This document shows, in pieces, positions 16,001 through 24,032 of a stretch of DNA of 28,194 nucleotides. The stretch covers positions 1 to 28,194 of the forward strand of contig JBLIRR010000062.1 in the NCBI GenBank assembly GCA_049472395.1, read 5' to 3'. Under the pieces are notes generated by a model. That model saw only the letters and a list, made by a program, of their open reading frames with translations. It had not been told where the DNA came from and ran no database searches. How positions within the stretch are numbered: the first letter of the stretch is position 1; every line of letters begins with the position of its first letter. Made by a program: the position numbers and the translations under genes. The stretch is from JBLIRR01 sp049472395. GTDB taxonomy: Bacteria > SZUA-182 > DTGQ01 > JBLIRR01.

Positions 16001-17191
16001 GAATATGAAATAGAACCGCGAGTGCGATGGATTTGCTTAAATACAATCATGGCATCTCAGGCAGTTACATTAAAGAATGAGATTCTCGGTTCAAGTAATG
16101 GTTCAGAAAATCAGATATTCAGGACTACCCGGTCTCCTGTGCTCGATGGACAGCAGCTCGTTGTTGGCGAATCCGTGCTGCCCTCTGCAGAAGATCGGGA
16201 GAAAATAGAGCGAGAAGAGGGCAATGATGCTATTACAGAGGTTGTATCTACCAATGGCAAGGCAACTATATGGTGGGTGCGTTGGCACCAGGTTTCTGAT
16301 TTTTATGCCTCTGGTCCACGGGACAGACACTATGTAATAGACCGTCAAAGAGGCGAAGTGCACTTTGGTGATGGGAAATATGGCTTTATCCCGCCACGAG
16401 GCAATGGTAATGTAAAGCTGATAGGCTACCAGACAGGAGGCGGGAGTAAGGGTAATAAGGATGCCGAGACCATTGTTCAGCTAAAAACCACGGTTCCCTA
16501 TATTGAAAAAGCAATTAATTGGGATGCAGCAGAAGGTGGTGCAGATGAAGAAACTCAATCCTCGTTTCTTGATCGTGCACCACGTACAATCCGTCACAGA
16601 TATCGGGCCGTGACATCTGATGATTATGAAGATCTCGCAATGCTAGCATCCCCGAAGGTTGCCCGGAGCAAATGTCTCCCCCTTTATGATCTGATAGAGG
16701 ACCCAAATACAACCGCCATATGTCCTGGTGTTGTGAGTATCATTATCGTGCCGTGGTCTAAAGAAAGCAAGCCATTGCCGAGTCAAGAGTTGATGAACCG
16801 GGTAGAGGATTATCTTGATGAACATAAATCATTCGCTGCTAAAATTGTAGTAGGTGGTCCCGAGTATATTCGTGTTGATGTTGAGGTTATTGCAGCTGTT
16901 ATGTCTCTCGAGGGTATAAATAAATTAATCCCGACTATCAAGACCTCGCTGGATAAGTTTCTTCATCCTTTAACAGGAGGTGCTGAAGGGAAAGGATGGG
17001 ATTTTGGGAGGATGCCATGGAAATCAGATTTATATGCACTAATCGAAGCTATACCAGAAGTGGATTATATATCCGAACTCAATCTCAACCTTGATAAAAC
17101 ACCAGCCGACTACCCTGAACTTTTTCACACAGGTCGTTTTTTGATCTATTCTGGTCAGCATAAAATACGTTTAACGTTTAATGAAACTTAA
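13040..17191 (+). CDS. Large baseplate-J-family wedge protein (Afp11-like), 1383 aa
   Basis: The N-terminus (IPQYSGFYPREGEDRLTDAL, RLNKVPEKNFLAFLDLLG, VPAGTQVAAPPGEG) is that of eCIS baseplate assembly proteins. The C-terminus from about residue 1170 (SFLDRAPRTIRHRYRAVTSD, YEDLAMLA) is the baseplate J core. In between are three Trp-rich modules at about residues 208, 379 and 932 (WEVWNGTKWKEL, WECWDGTAWLRL, WEYWNGDSWSDL) and an Ig-like segment near 810-920 that includes a tenfold SGES repeat. It would form wedges linking hub to sheath; the middle domains may project outward and carry additional binding functions. It starts on the gp25 stop. Its size reflects the inserted domains. Confidence 0.9.
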   Translation: MPKQSPIIDNRTATDISQQVRGLIPQYSGFYPREGEDRLTDALIGIFSRFAEIILERLNKVPEKNFLAFLDLLGASPLPPQPSRVPLTFYLASGSPVEAYVPAGTQVAAPPGEGEDQPSIFETESELIVTGVKLSSLFLTDPIMDKYADHKMLLDPGKKFEEYIFQANRPTEHILYIGHTIMFGFEYIQELNLLFHLHRNWGVGAKVSWEVWNGTKWKELQSIEDRSSFDDAIKFTLSCTDPIFSTTVNAQQSRWLRCRLKNPIRKENGVDSEGELLSMVREDDLPEVSQIQIEASLKRAGDDYLVPEIAFTNTTPLEPTQEFNPFGEKPKLYDALYMANKEAFSKKGATINLDIEVANSHLEWGPESVWPSRDLNLAWECWDGTAWLRLAESPAPEWIKLVEIDPLPEKIIGRYEVIVQGRCAKGVSLQIIATGYDIQFPDIYSPEIGEDGRFREYVTLQQNQYTEIEVMVKSGNESQSVFAAVYQEVRDSGTDPVMSLDIEEREIIVDNDVTGARVLFYDSADQQNPKEGEYIIDSLGNILRLVRVHVTGGEYISGIRVINGRDRHNPEEIFNLRNEWPQEIDIPIKEGCNSLLIYAQDYSGRQGDLPFAATTLRISRTGASLNFEDSYGSIIFSDGTCALCQSGKVKLTLPSTLAPKIIGGEENYWLRLRIIKGGYGEDMQYVWKECIEYEYAEGYAIVLDTFRPPVISHVKISYEQTISDYPESCFTYNNNVFKDVTDISKGSKEDYFAPFIPLSDDRKRIYIGFDLPSSRQRFPNSTITLFCSMSDFKFGEKTIPVSPFLSEAIGRADSTVTHMFLVKNTDTESALFTFSVFGTCKWPAVVNVIATILDSGESIKKIQASGESVDVKLASGESVTVNVKVKIPAAAGGSEYGFLRIVNNNNPDIHYGAIYGTFVTATLPEHTSPRLTWEYWNGDSWSDLRVVDNTEDLTRTGSVTFLAPFDIAIHEQFGQKRYWLRAGLESGEYEIEPRVRWICLNTIMASQAVTLKNEILGSSNGSENQIFRTTRSPVLDGQQLVVGESVLPSAEDREKIEREEGNDAITEVVSTNGKATIWWVRWHQVSDFYASGPRDRHYVIDRQRGEVHFGDGKYGFIPPRGNGNVKLIGYQTGGGSKGNKDAETIVQLKTTVPYIEKAINWDAAEGGADEETQSSFLDRAPRTIRHRYRAVTSDDYEDLAMLASPKVARSKCLPLYDLIEDPNTTAICPGVVSIIIVPWSKESKPLPSQELMNRVEDYLDEHKSFAAKIVVGGPEYIRVDVEVIAAVMSLEGINKLIPTIKTSLDKFLHPLTGGAEGKGWDFGRMPWKSDLYALIEAIPEVDYISELNLNLDKTPADYPELFHTGRFLIYSGQHKIRLTFNET
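15602..15691 (+). repeat. Three tandem 30-bp repeats inside the large baseplate gene
   Basis: Units begin at 15602, 15632 and 15662 with TCAGGGGAATCA, TCAGGGGAATCA and TCAGGAGAATCA. They encode SGESIKKIQA, SGESVDVKLA and SGESVTVNVK. The period of ten codons keeps the frame. The repeats fall in an Ig-like insert between the Trp-rich modules. Confidence 0.8.
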
Positions 17192-17209
17192 GAATAAGGT
17201 GAAGAAAAT

Positions 17210-18463
17210 ATGACATTAAAGTTACCGGAGTTGGATGATCGAAAATATGAGGATCTAGTCCAGGAAGCCCTGAGGCTTATTCCAACATATGCGCCCCAGT
17301 GGACCAATCATAATCCTTCTGATCCCGGGATTACCTTGATTGAGTTATTTGCTTATTTTACAGAGTTACTTATCTACAGACTGAATCGGATAACCGAAGA
17401 TAATAAAAAGTCTTTTTTAAAGCTTCTTGGCCAGGAGCCATCGGATAATAATGATGTTGATGAGCAAATACGCGAGGTGTTGTTGGAGCTACGAAAGCCC
17501 AATCGCGCTGTGACCTCCGAGGATATTCAAGCCTTAGCCCTGGATGGGTTTCCGGATGAAATTGCACGCGTCCATTGTATTCCGAATGTAAATCTGGCAG
17601 TTGGAGTGGACAGAGCGAGGCCAGGGCATTTTAGTCTCATCATTGTCCCTTACATTGACATTGATGAGATTGATAGTTTTGGGCTTCAATATATCGATCA
17701 TCTGGTTGCAGAGGTAGGGGATTTTTTTAAGGATAAGGTGCTTATAACTTCAAGGATACATGTAGTTAAGCCGAGATATTTGACTATAGGGATCAGGCTG
17801 TCTGTAGTACTCAAACCGGATGCCAATGAGATAAAATATCTTCATAAGGGGAAAATAGAAGAAGATATTGATAGTTTTGGCATAAGCTATATTGATAGCG
17901 TTACTGACAGGCGGTTAATGATTATCGAGGCGTATGAGGAGACCACAGGAAATAAAAATCTTATCTCTGATAATATTACCTTTTCTGAATTAGAGGAAAA
18001 TAAATGGCTTGTGATCGATAATGATTACCAAAAAATTTATATTATTATCAAAGAGATGGATAGTGCAACGAATGAAACGTATTTCTATCTCTATGAAGAT
18101 ATTATTCGGACTTCCATAATGAAGGCATTATGGAATTACTTCCATCCATTAAAAGGTGGCCCGCGGAAAGATGGTTGGCCTTTTGGGAGAAATGTTTATG
18201 TCTCGGAAATATACCAGATAGTAGATTCGCAGGAGGATGTTGATTATGTCAGCACAATGGAGATAGTAGATCCTGCCACTGGTTATCCAACCTCGCTTGA
18301 GGAAGTGTTTATTATTGAAGGAGTATATAGCACTATTCGCAAGCTTCATAATGACTCAAACAAATTATACGGAATAGAAGTTGCGGCAAATGAACTTGTG
18401 AAACTCCCATTTGATAAGATCCAAATAGAGGTAAAAAAAGAAGGAGGTGATGAATCCGTATGA
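17210..18463 (+). CDS. Second baseplate-J-family protein (Afp12-like)
   Basis: The 417-residue protein opens with LPELDDRKYEDLVQEALRLI and NHNPSDPGITLIELFAYFTE, the hallmark of eCIS/phage baseplate wedge proteins. It continues with RAVTSEDIQALALDGFPDEI and ARVHCIPNVN, the baseplate J core, and a GGPRKDGWPFGRNVYVSEIY segment equivalent to GAEGKGWDFGRMPWKSDLYA of the preceding protein. With that protein it should form the heterodimeric wedge, like T4 gp6 or Afp11-Afp12. It is co-oriented with an 18-bp gap and an AAGGTGA site; its stop overlaps the next start (ATGA). Confidence 0.92.
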   Translation: MTLKLPELDDRKYEDLVQEALRLIPTYAPQWTNHNPSDPGITLIELFAYFTELLIYRLNRITEDNKKSFLKLLGQEPSDNNDVDEQIREVLLELRKPNRAVTSEDIQALALDGFPDEIARVHCIPNVNLAVGVDRARPGHFSLIIVPYIDIDEIDSFGLQYIDHLVAEVGDFFKDKVLITSRIHVVKPRYLTIGIRLSVVLKPDANEIKYLHKGKIEEDIDSFGISYIDSVTDRRLMIIEAYEETTGNKNLISDNITFSELEENKWLVIDNDYQKIYIIIKEMDSATNETYFYLYEDIIRTSIMKALWNYFHPLKGGPRKDGWPFGRNVYVSEIYQIVDSQEDVDYVSTMEIVDPATGYPTSLEEVFIIEGVYSTIRKLHNDSNKLYGIEVAANELVKLPFDKIQIEVKKEGGDESV

Positions 18464-19101
18464 TATCTAGTCGTTTCTTAAGATATCTTCCAGCTATTTA
18501 TCAAGAGGAAGAGGGAACTCTTCCTGTAAGTCATTTTCTTTTAGCCTTTGAAAAGGTACTGTTAGGTCGTAATGATCAGATTGACTTTGAATATAGGGGT
18601 TTGGAGGAGATTATTGCAGATATTCCCAACCTGTTTGATCCTAAAAACACACCGGAAGAATTTCTCGAATGGCTGGCGGGCTGGATTGCATTAAGCCTTC
18701 GTTCTGACTTCAGTGTGCTTAACCAGCGTCAATTTATCGCAGAGATTGTCAAGCTTTATAAAAATCGGGGAACCACAGAAAATCTAATAGGATTGATTAA
18801 GCTCTTCTTTAAAGTTGAACCAATTATCTCGGAATCGAATATTATAGAAATTCAAATTGGGAAACATGCCACTATCGGTAAAGATACATACTTAGAGGGT
18901 GGTCTCCCACATTTTTTCGAGGTAATAATTCCAATTACCTATCCTTCACCTGAATTGGTTGAGAAGCAATATGATCTTGCCAAAGCTATTATCGATATGG
19001 CTAAGCCAGCACACACATATTATAAATTGACCATAGAGTCAATAAAGAAAATGCAGATCGGTGCATACTCCACCATAGGAGTAGACGCAGTGATAGGCTA
19101 A
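18460..19101 (+). CDS. Phage tail protein I (gpI)-like baseplate protein
   Basis: This 213-residue protein fits the P2 gpI / tail protein family of eCIS loci: SSRFLRYLPAIYQ at the start, LLAFEKVLLGRNDQIDFEYR, FLEWLAGWIALSL, RQFIAEIVKLYKNRGTTENL and PAHTYYKLTIE. gpI-type proteins lie at the baseplate rim and link wedges to fibres, consistent with the fibre gene next door. The segments KHATIGKDTYLEGG and GAYSTIGVDAVIG near the end repeat an AxxTIGxD motif of unknown meaning. ATG overlaps the previous stop by four bases. Confidence 0.9.
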   Translation: MISSRFLRYLPAIYQEEEGTLPVSHFLLAFEKVLLGRNDQIDFEYRGLEEIIADIPNLFDPKNTPEEFLEWLAGWIALSLRSDFSVLNQRQFIAEIVKLYKNRGTTENLIGLIKLFFKVEPIISESNIIEIQIGKHATIGKDTYLEGGLPHFFEVIIPITYPSPELVEKQYDLAKAIIDMAKPAHTYYKLTIESIKKMQIGAYSTIGVDAVIG

Positions 19102-19139
19102 GAAATATAGGAAAAGGAGAATAAAGTAAGGAGATATCA

Positions 19140-20507
19140 ATGGCAGACATTAAAAGACCTGAATACTACACACTTCAATTTTTACTTGAACCTGATTTTA
19201 ACGATCATGTAAGTTATCATTCCCAAATGCAGCGCCTGCATAATGAACGACTTCATTCCTATGGGATAGTGAATGGATTTGAGGTAGAAGAGTTTGACAA
19301 CACACATGTGACAGTAAATCGTGGTTTGGCTATCGACGGCGATGGAAATGCGCTCTATATTCCGGAGATAGATCCAACTGCAGGTGATACGGATCCGATT
19401 ATAGTAACACTTCCAACAGTAGGAACACCTCCTCATACAGTTTACATCGTGATAAGTTATGATGCTACCGTGGGAGATGATACCAGTATCAAACGAATTG
19501 GAGAAAATGATGTATATACACGGTATAAAGAAAGAGTCACACCACGACTAGAGGAGAATGATCCGGATGCAGGGTATCCTCAAGGTGGCTATGAAACTAA
19601 TCCTCTCACTCTAAAATTAGCAGAAATAACGCTGGAAAACGGATTAATTACGAACATTAAGGACACAAGAAAATTTGCATCAGCTAAAATAGGCGATGGG
19701 GGAGTAGAGACTGATAATCTTGCTGATAAGGCAGTCACTTCAGCTAAATTGCAATCTGATCCGGATGTTGATGGGAACAGGGCAGTTACTACTGATCATA
19801 TCAAAGACTCAGCGATTACAAATGAAAAAATTAAAGATAGTACCATCGATGAGAATAAGTTCAATCCCACTACCAGCGAAAAACTTGTAACTGGTGGAAA
19901 TTCCCACAGACATGAAGATGGAGATGGAGGTACAATAAGCCATGAGGCATTAAATCTTGGTAGTGTTCCCAACCCGCATGGAGTAAGCTTTTATAATATC
20001 CTCCACACGGGACATACAGCAGATTTAACATTTGATGGAAGCCTAGCAAATAATACAGACATAGTTGTGAACGAGCTGGACGATATTGATCCGATAGACT
20101 TTCATCCTAGATTATTTTTTATAACAGCAGGGTTTTGTTACCGAAAGGGACCTGCGAAGGAGAATAGATATTTTGGGGATACCACGTCAGGTTTTTTGGA
20201 TGCACAAGCTGGAGTTGAGAGTGCAAGAACATCCTTTACGACTTTATATATAAAATCATCAGGTGATCTACCGAGCTTTTTCTGTCGAAGCGTAAACACT
20301 CCAGAGTATATTTTTGGCGCAAAAGTATGCGATGATGAAGCTACTCAAGCTAATACATTTAGACTTAGTATAAGAGATGTTGATGATGGGACTTATACTG
20401 TAAGGTTTCATAAAGAAGAAGTTACCAATTATGACCAGTTTGATTTTAATAATCCGGAGGATCCGAGAGCATTAACGATCTATGTGAGTATATTGTGCCT
20501 GGGCTAA
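19140..20507 (+). CDS. Tail fibre / receptor-binding protein (Afp13-like role)
   Basis: The protein has 455 residues. The N-terminal domain (about 1-180: YTLQFLLEPDFNDHVSYHSQ, RLHSYGIVNGFEVE, VNRGLAIDGDGNALYIPE) is an attachment domain common to eCIS and phage fibres. Residues about 185-250 form a fibre shaft with a repeating pattern (DNLADKAVTSAKL, DHIKDSAITNEKIKDSTID). After a His/Gly-rich turn (NSHRHEDGDGGTISHEALN), the final 170 residues are a beta-rich globular head with two aromatic-rich strands, presumably the receptor binder. Its placement after gpI supports fibre identity. The target is unknown. AAGGAG precedes the ATG. Confidence 0.82.
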   Translation: MADIKRPEYYTLQFLLEPDFNDHVSYHSQMQRLHNERLHSYGIVNGFEVEEFDNTHVTVNRGLAIDGDGNALYIPEIDPTAGDTDPIIVTLPTVGTPPHTVYIVISYDATVGDDTSIKRIGENDVYTRYKERVTPRLEENDPDAGYPQGGYETNPLTLKLAEITLENGLITNIKDTRKFASAKIGDGGVETDNLADKAVTSAKLQSDPDVDGNRAVTTDHIKDSAITNEKIKDSTIDENKFNPTTSEKLVTGGNSHRHEDGDGGTISHEALNLGSVPNPHGVSFYNILHTGHTADLTFDGSLANNTDIVVNELDDIDPIDFHPRLFFITAGFCYRKGPAKENRYFGDTTSGFLDAQAGVESARTSFTTLYIKSSGDLPSFFCRSVNTPEYIFGAKVCDDEATQANTFRLSIRDVDDGTYTVRFHKEEVTNYDQFDFNNPEDPRALTIYVSILCLG

Positions 20508-20663
20508 GAGAGGGTAAGGGGTAACTGTTATTTAATTGTTTATTTTTTTGAGGATAAATTGTGGTTTCTGTATCGAAAAAAGATCCGGAGATAGTTTGCA
20601 TGAGAACCTTTGGCGGCGTGGATCTTAAGAAAGAGCACTGAAATAAATATCAAGGGGAGAAGA

Positions 20664-22052
20664 ATGTACGATCTTAAATCACCTGGTGTTTACAGATATG
20701 AGGAGGAAAGATTTCTTCCGCAAGAGGCAGAGCTTGAAACGGGTGTTCCGGCGTTCCTTGGGTGTTATCCGATAATAATCCCAAAGGATACACTCCCGAT
20801 TGCACTCAAGAGCTGGGACGAATTTGAGGAGAAATTTCCAGAATTTATAGCACTCAGGAACTGGGCTGAATTTCAGGTGGCACTGCAAGAATATTTGCAG
20901 GAATTTGATGAGGAGGAAAAACAGGCTATTCTAAAATATGTAGCGGAAGAAAAAGAGTATATAGAGATATCTTTAAAGAACAGTTTCCTTCCATATTCGG
21001 TATCTGGTTTTTTTGAAAATGGAGGTTCTGTATGTTATGTGATCAGTATTGACTCACGATATTTTGAGAAGTTATCTGAATCTGATAAGAAAAAGATAGA
21101 AATTGACTCTGAAAAAGAACGGGGTGCATTCCAAAAAGGGATAGATTTGGCAGCTTCCCTGGATGATATGGATATTGTCTGTGCACCGGATATTATGAAA
21201 AACAGGGAAGAAAGAAACTCGACAAAGTATGAGCAGGCTGCTATTCTTCAGGCCAAGGTGCTGGAGCATTGCGAGCACCATGGCGATCGCTTTGCTATTC
21301 TGGATTCAATATATAAGGCTCGGGTAATAGATATCCAGAATCAAAGGGCAGGCATTTTAGAGCATTCCACCATGTTAAGGGCTACCTATGGCGCTTTATA
21401 TTTTCCTTGGATAGGAGTGCAAGAGAGCGTTAATCAAAGCTCAACAGCAGAATATGTAAAATATATCCCTCCCTGCGGACATATAGCAGGGGTTTACGCC
21501 CGGAGTGATAAACAAATCGGAGTTCATAAGGCACCGGCAAATGAAATTCTCGAAGGTGTGCTTGATCTGGACTGCGAAAATCTTCCTAATGCAAATCTTA
21601 CTAATGCAGAACAGGATATATTAAATCCTTCTCATATAAACTGCATACGTGCTTTCCCAGGCCGAGGCATTCGAATCTGGGGTGCCCGGACTATTGCTGA
21701 TGACTCTTCCTGGAGATATATCAATGTGCGGAGACTGTTTTTAACCATTAGTCGATGGATAGATCGTAATATGAGAAATGTGACGTTCGAGATATATGAT
21801 ACGAAGTTATGGTCATTAATCGAAAAACAACTCATAATTTACTTTAATGATTTATTCAAACGAGGAGCGCTCAAGGGTAATACTGCTAAGGAAGCCTTTT
21901 ATGTGAAGTGTGATAAAGAGACCAATCCACCCGAGATACGTGATACTGGGATGGTAATAGTAGAGATTGGTTTGGCGCCAACTGTGCCGAATGAATTTGT
22001 CGTGATTCGGATTATCCGCAGTGCGAGCGGATTTACAATAACTGAAGCTTGA
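20664..22052 (+). CDS. Second contractile sheath protein (divergent paralogue)
   Basis: I chose ATG 20664 (462 residues) because AAGGGGAG lies just before it and the family N-terminus LKSPGVYRYEEE begins there; the longer TTG start at 20610 adds residues with no family match. The C-terminal half keeps the sheath core: IGVHKAPANEILEG, CIRAFPGRGIRIWGARTI, YINVRRLFLTISRWID, AFYVKCDKETNPPEIRDTG. The N-terminal half is unlike sheath 1, with an acidic helical insert near residues 50-110 (EEFEEKFPEF, LQEFDEEEKQ). It lies 16 kb from sheath 1 and after a 156-nt gap. In Afp, several sheath paralogues form distinct layers; this one may form the baseplate-proximal or terminal ring. It looks intact. Confidence 0.93.
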   Translation: MYDLKSPGVYRYEEERFLPQEAELETGVPAFLGCYPIIIPKDTLPIALKSWDEFEEKFPEFIALRNWAEFQVALQEYLQEFDEEEKQAILKYVAEEKEYIEISLKNSFLPYSVSGFFENGGSVCYVISIDSRYFEKLSESDKKKIEIDSEKERGAFQKGIDLAASLDDMDIVCAPDIMKNREERNSTKYEQAAILQAKVLEHCEHHGDRFAILDSIYKARVIDIQNQRAGILEHSTMLRATYGALYFPWIGVQESVNQSSTAEYVKYIPPCGHIAGVYARSDKQIGVHKAPANEILEGVLDLDCENLPNANLTNAEQDILNPSHINCIRAFPGRGIRIWGARTIADDSSWRYINVRRLFLTISRWIDRNMRNVTFEIYDTKLWSLIEKQLIIYFNDLFKRGALKGNTAKEAFYVKCDKETNPPEIRDTGMVIVEIGLAPTVPNEFVVIRIIRSASGFTITEA

Positions 22053-22068
22053 TCGATTGTAAGGGTAT

Positions 22069-22518
22069 ATGAAACTCAATCTCGGATGTTGTAATACATT
22101 GCTCCCTGGATTTGTTAATGTTGATATTATTCCAGCACCAGGTGTCATGGTTGCGGATCTGAGGAAGCCATGGCCATGGCAAGATAACTCTGTGAACCAT
22201 GTCCATGCGTGGGACATTATTGAACACCTGCCAGATAAAATATTTACCATGAATGAGCTATGGCGGGTATTGCAGCCTGGCGGGAAAGTGGAGATTATTG
22301 TACCGACTACAGAGGGGTCCGGTGCCTGGCAGGACCCGACACACGCTTCTTTCTGGAACCGCAGAAGCTTTCTATACTATGAAGCAGGGAATCCCTATCG
22401 CGAACGGTTTGCTCACTATTATGGTATCCAGGCAAAGTTCACTGTCATGCAGGAACACATTGATAACAGTGTAGATGGACCGCGTCTCAATATCATTTTA
22501 AAAGCGATTAAACCCTAA
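22069..22518 (+). CDS. SAM-dependent class I methyltransferase
   Basis: The 149-residue protein has the SAM-binding motif I as LNLGCCNTLLPGFVNVD (residues 3-19), an acidic motif at ADLRKPWPW, then DNSVNHVHAWDIIEHL and the post-motif ELWRVLQPGGKVEIIVP, as in Methyltransf_11-type enzymes. Such short forms are common in polysaccharide and phage gene clusters. It begins 16 bp after the second sheath with TAAGGG before the ATG, so it is probably transcribed with the eCIS operon. The substrate is unknown: a sugar, or a surface residue of the particle, is possible. Confidence 0.88.
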   Translation: MKLNLGCCNTLLPGFVNVDIIPAPGVMVADLRKPWPWQDNSVNHVHAWDIIEHLPDKIFTMNELWRVLQPGGKVEIIVPTTEGSGAWQDPTHASFWNRRSFLYYEAGNPYRERFAHYYGIQAKFTVMQEHIDNSVDGPRLNIILKAIKP

Positions 22519-22545
22519 GATACCTTAAACAAAAGGAATGAATGC

Positions 22546-23316
22546 GTGATCGAAAAAAAATGTATAGACGTGATGTATCTTGCCTGTAATCGTCTTGAGT
22601 TTACCCAGGAGACGTTTACCACTTTAGTGGCCACTACGGATTGGCAGTATGTTCATGAACTATTTGTGTATGATGATGGATCTCGGGATGGAACATGTGA
22701 GTGGCTGGAGGAGAATATAGAAAAGGCCCCGGTTCCAGGACGATTCGTGAAAGATAATTTTGGTTCGCCAATAGCTGCGATGGTTCACTTTATTAATGCA
22801 GCGAATAAATCTATTCTGGCGAAAGTTGATAATGATACGATGTTGCCGCCAGCATGGCTGAGGCTGAGTCTTGACGTGTTCGATCGTCATCCGAAGTTAT
22901 CACTTCTTGGCATCGAGGCAATGTGTCCTCACCACTATGATGTTCAACTTGCACGCTCTTATATACCGGCACGATTCATTGGAGGCCTCGGTCTTTTTCG
23001 ACGTTGTATATTTACCAATAGCCAGCCCAAGCCTTATCGAAAGTGGTTTGGGTTCCAGGAATGGCAGACAGCCCAAGGGAACCACATAAAATCCGGCTGG
23101 ATAACACCGGCTATTCCAACCTTTCTGCTGGATAGAGTACCGTTTAAGCCATGGACAACTTATACGCAGATGTATATCCGTCGTGGTTGGCAGCGGTCAT
23201 GGCCAAAATATAACTCTTCCTTGCCATTATGGGATTGGCGCTGGCCTTCTCAATCAGTGATTAATGCAAACTCAGATATGATACACAGCATTGAAGAAAC
23301 CGCCAAAGTGTTTTAG
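22546..23316 (+). CDS. Family 2-like glycosyltransferase
   Basis: The 256-residue protein shows a GT-A fold: DVMYLACNRLEFTQETFTTL, ELFVYDDGSRDGT for nucleotide-sugar binding, and KVDNDTMLPPAWL, in which DND replaces the usual DxD metal motif. The start is GTG with AAGGA upstream; the first ATG downstream would remove the first strand. The stop overlaps the next start (TTTTAGTG). It lies in a close-packed series of transferases. Donor and acceptor cannot be told from sequence. Confidence 0.85.
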   Translation: MIEKKCIDVMYLACNRLEFTQETFTTLVATTDWQYVHELFVYDDGSRDGTCEWLEENIEKAPVPGRFVKDNFGSPIAAMVHFINAANKSILAKVDNDTMLPPAWLRLSLDVFDRHPKLSLLGIEAMCPHHYDVQLARSYIPARFIGGLGLFRRCIFTNSQPKPYRKWFGFQEWQTAQGNHIKSGWITPAIPTFLLDRVPFKPWTTYTQMYIRRGWQRSWPKYNSSLPLWDWRWPSQSVINANSDMIHSIEETAKVF

Positions 23317-24032
23317 TGAAATCTATTTCAGTGAGTACACCATCTCCATTTAAGATTATTATTCTATCAGCTCGCGCATCGAATCTTGTGATCTGCGTCC
23401 AATCTGTGCTGGAAAAGGAACCGTCATTGCCAGCAGATCATATTATTGTTGTGGATGATGGAGCACGGAGTGAAGCTGAATCCAAGCTTCCGGGTATACA
23501 ATGGCTGACGGGTATAAAACCATTTATTTATGCCCGCAATGCTAACCTGGGAATACGTGAGGCTGGGACAGATGTTGTTCTCCTCAATGATGATGCTCGT
23601 CTTTTGACCTTTCATGGGATTACCCACCTTGCTCAACAGGTTCGATCCCGCTCCCATATCGGAGTCTGTTCCGCAAGTATTCAAGGCATAGTGGGCAATC
23701 AAAGACAAATTACCTCTCAATCTAACCAATTCAGACTTGAACCAAGAATGCTCGCATTTGTATGTGTATACATTCCAAAATCTGTTTATGATAAAATAGG
23801 ACTTCTTGATGAGCGGCTCGTAGGTTACGGATTTGAGGATAACGATTACTGCACACGAATTTTGAAATCGGGCCTTCAGCTTGGCATCTGGGATGGATGT
23901 GTGGTAGATCATTCGAATAAGAGCGCCTCAACCTTTCGTACAAAACCTAATATTTGTAAATTGTATAAGCAAAATTATCACTTATTCAAAAAGAAGTGGG
24001 GCCCGTTCTCATTGTCAAAAAGATATGTGTAA
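23316..24032 (+). CDS. Family 2-like glycosyltransferase
   Basis: The 238-residue protein has FKIIILSARASNLVICVQSV, IIVVDDGARSEAESKL, ARNANLGIREAGTDVVLLND and the acceptor-side motif LDERLVGYGFEDNDYCTRI, as in rhamnosyl-like GT2 enzymes (VLLNDD is the metal-binding position). The start is GTG, overlapping the previous gene's stop. Its final codons overlap the next start by eight bases. The function is inferred as sugar transfer to a cell-surface or particle glycan. Confidence 0.85.
   Translation: MKSISVSTPSPFKIIILSARASNLVICVQSVLEKEPSLPADHIIVVDDGARSEAESKLPGIQWLTGIKPFIYARNANLGIREAGTDVVLLNDDARLLTFHGITHLAQQVRSRSHIGVCSASIQGIVGNQRQITSQSNQFRLEPRMLAFVCVYIPKSVYDKIGLLDERLVGYGFEDNDYCTRILKSGLQLGIWDGCVVDHSNKSASTFRTKPNICKLYKQNYHLFKKKWGPFSLSKRYV

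Noticed and set aside
20610..20663. TTG start extending the second sheath by 18 residues
   Set aside because: No ribosome site and no family match; ATG 20664 has AAGGGGAG and begins at the conserved N-terminus.
976..22052. Prophage or R-type tailocin
   Set aside because: No capsid, terminase, portal, holin or endolysin genes; the AAA+ ATPase, DUF4157, DUF4255, LysM protein and gp19-type tubes are the eCIS set.
976..22052. Type VI secretion system
   Set aside because: No TssB/TssC, TssJLM membrane complex or ClpV; hub and spike are separate phage-like proteins.
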